From positions 105,790,583-105,854,582 of the forward strand of contig OY744532.1 of NCBI GenBank assembly GCA_963556195.1: a stretch of 64,000 nucleotides of DNA, written 5' to 3'. A model generated the notes under the pieces. It was not told where the DNA came from. It did no database searches and saw only the letters and a list, made by a program, of their open reading frames with translations. The stretch comes from Sepiola atlantica (taxonomy: Eukaryota > Mollusca > Cephalopoda > Sepiida > Sepiolidae). Below, piece by piece: positions 62,680-64,000 of the stretch. A program made the translations under genes and the position numbers. Within the stretch, counting starts at the first letter, position 1, and the number at the start of each line of letters is the position of its first letter.

Positions 62680-63011
62680 GTCTGAAACATTGCTCATGGA
62701 CTAAAGGACAAAATCAGGGAATCAAGAGTTACGAAGCTGCTGAAAGTGGACCTTAGGTTAGAACTAAACCTAAGGTCCACTTTCTACTTTGTTACTTTGC
62801 CTTCGTGAATAAAGCCAACTCATTTGTATGCAGATTGTATGTTTTTTAAGTTTAAGGAACAAAACTATTCTGCATGAATCTTTATTAAACAACTGCAATC
62901 AGTCACGTGCGGCCCTCGTGATCCCTCGTGACAACACAAATAGGCCCTTGGGGGGATGCTGAATTTCACATGCTGGATCTAAAGAATACGGATCATAAAA
63001 GGTCATATTAG
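62680..63011 (+). repeat. Direct repeat, left copy
   Basis: Starts GTCTGAAACATTGCTCATGG and ends GGTCATATTA. About 90% alike to 63346-63682. Contains an inverted repeat AAGTGGACCTTAGGTTA/TAAACCTAAGGTCCACTT, an AATAAA at 62808 and TTTATTAAACAACTGCAATC. Confidence 0.75.
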
Positions 63012-63062
63012 ATTCAAAACTGTTTACCTTTTGAAGTTATTAAGAACTTAATTGTATAAAAC

Positions 63063-63340
63063 ACTAGAAGAATATGCGTTGCAAAAGGAGTAAAATTAAT
63101 TCCCCAAACAGAATAGTTTTGCACCACTTTTATGTCCCTTTACGAAGATTAAAATCAAGAGATAATACTAAACCTTATGCCTAGAATCCTTATTCCAATT
63201 TTGATCAAAATCTATTACATGATTTTGATTTTAGAAAATGTCTTAAATGTAAGGCTTAAGCTTAAGGGTTCTCAAGAAAAAATTGAAATTCAGGGAATCT
63301 TGCTTAATTGGTGTCGAATGACTATTAATTAAATTCAATG
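63063..63340 (+). repeat. Dispersed repeat family R1
   Basis: 'GTAAAATTAATTCCCCAAAC' to 'AATTGGTGTCGAATGACTA'. Lies between the two direct repeats. Confidence 0.75.
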
Positions 63341-63345
63341 CCATT

Positions 63346-63682
63346 GTCTGAAACATTGCTCATGGAATGTGAGGACTAAAGGACAAAATAAGGGAAACAA
63401 GAGTTACGAGGCTGCTGAAAGTTGACCTTAGGTTAAAAGTAAACCTAAGGTCCACTTTCTACTTTGTTACTTTGCCTTCGTGAATATAGCCAACTCATTT
63501 GTATGCATATTGTATGTTTTTAAGTTTAAGGAACAAAACTATTCTGCATTAATCTTTATTAAACAACAGCAATCAGTCACGTGCGGCTCTAGTGACAGCA
63601 CAAATGGGCCCACATGACCCTTGGGGGATGCTGAATTCGACATGTTTGATCTAAAGAACAAGGATCATAAAAAGTCATATTA
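63346..63682 (+). repeat. Direct repeat, right copy
   Basis: Same content as 62680-63011 with an 8-bp extra GAATGTGA near 63365 and a few point changes. Confidence 0.75.
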
Positions 63683-63684
63683 AA

Positions 63685-64000
63685 CAAAAAACAAAAACGC
63701 TTATCTTCAACATTGGTGACCTCAAGCGCAGTCTCTTCAATTTAATTCAAATTTAGTAAAAACATCTTTTTTATATGAACTTAATGTTTATCCAACCAGA
63801 GCTTCGTTCAACATGTCCATACGACCATTGGCGGTTTCATTATAGAGCCGACTCCAGTCTGAACAGCTTCAGCCTCAATAGAAGGAAGTCAGAACTAACT
63901 TTGTCGTGAAAGCACACATCACGGATACACAAAACCATAGCCATGGCATTTCTCTGCATCCTAGCTAGGGGGAACCCGGCAGTCACCCGCATGTAACATT
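63685..64000. other. Unassigned; may continue beyond the window
   Basis: 63800-64000 is GC-richer and has partial minus-strand frames (MAMVLCIRDVCFHDKVSSDF). No family is recognised and the window ends. Confidence 0.35.

Overview
The window reads as intergenic or intronic DNA of a large, AT-rich, repeat-filled animal genome. Several marks point to a mollusc, most likely a cephalopod such as an octopus: dozens of long TA-dinucleotide tracts running into GA, CA or TG, tRNA-derived SINEs, and a short CAT/CAG tract followed by a 'GGTTTAACGTCCATTTTAC' box of the kind common in cephalopod repeats (20070-20140). The species is inferred, not proved. No complete host protein gene is visible. One candidate internal exon (32169-32298) has a good splice acceptor and an open frame; I do not recognise its protein.

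Most of the window is transposon debris. (1) Retrotransposon coding fossils: LINE reverse-transcriptase 3' ends near 2.0, 6.1, 15, 24.8, 28, 35, 39.3, 43.2, 44.7-45.1, 47.1 and 55.9-57.4 kb, and a broken Gypsy-like protease/reverse-transcriptase segment at 28.7-29.6 kb. (2) DNA transposons: a nearly complete mariner-like element with perfect 28-bp ends (39873-41190), an internally deleted relative (27139-27629), a long-arm MITE (53954-54508) and a TTAA-flanked MITE inside a LINE fossil (15393-15571). (3) A fossil of a mobile-element-associated protein family with a HG-x-RFH-x-DI motif (54590-55085).

The most interesting layer is small retroelements whose 5' heads look like structural RNA genes. 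Two body types carry a head matching the 5' end of U2 snRNA (42038-42360, 60161-60497, and short-body forms at 1.6, 16.4 and 44.5 kb). Several carry a 5S rRNA head (3.6, 56.7, 57.7 kb). One element (48458-48841) joins a 5S head to the body otherwise carried by the U2 head, so heads look exchangeable over a shared body and 3' tail. That tail also sits at the edge of a 25-bp minisatellite at 25 kb.

A second theme is Penelope- or retrozyme-like terminal sequences. A 342-bp monomer bounded by direct repeats (14085-14451) ends in a hammerhead-ribozyme-like core next to a palindromic stem; a diverged copy lies at 50.4-50.57 kb. Further termini with CTGAnGA, a hairpin and often GAAA occur at 1.1, 4.9, 12.4, 13.9, 33.3, 38.4 and 45.8 kb, nearly always against a TA tract. 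Some are in fold-back or near-perfect palindromic form (12.0-12.5, 17.3, 33.1-33.4, 38.3-39.1 kb).

The remaining sequence is minisatellites (11, 22.5, 25, 36.4-37, 53.2, 55.5, 58.3-59.4 kb), microsatellites, dispersed repeat families of unknown class (called R1-R5 here), and AT-rich sequence in which I see nothing.
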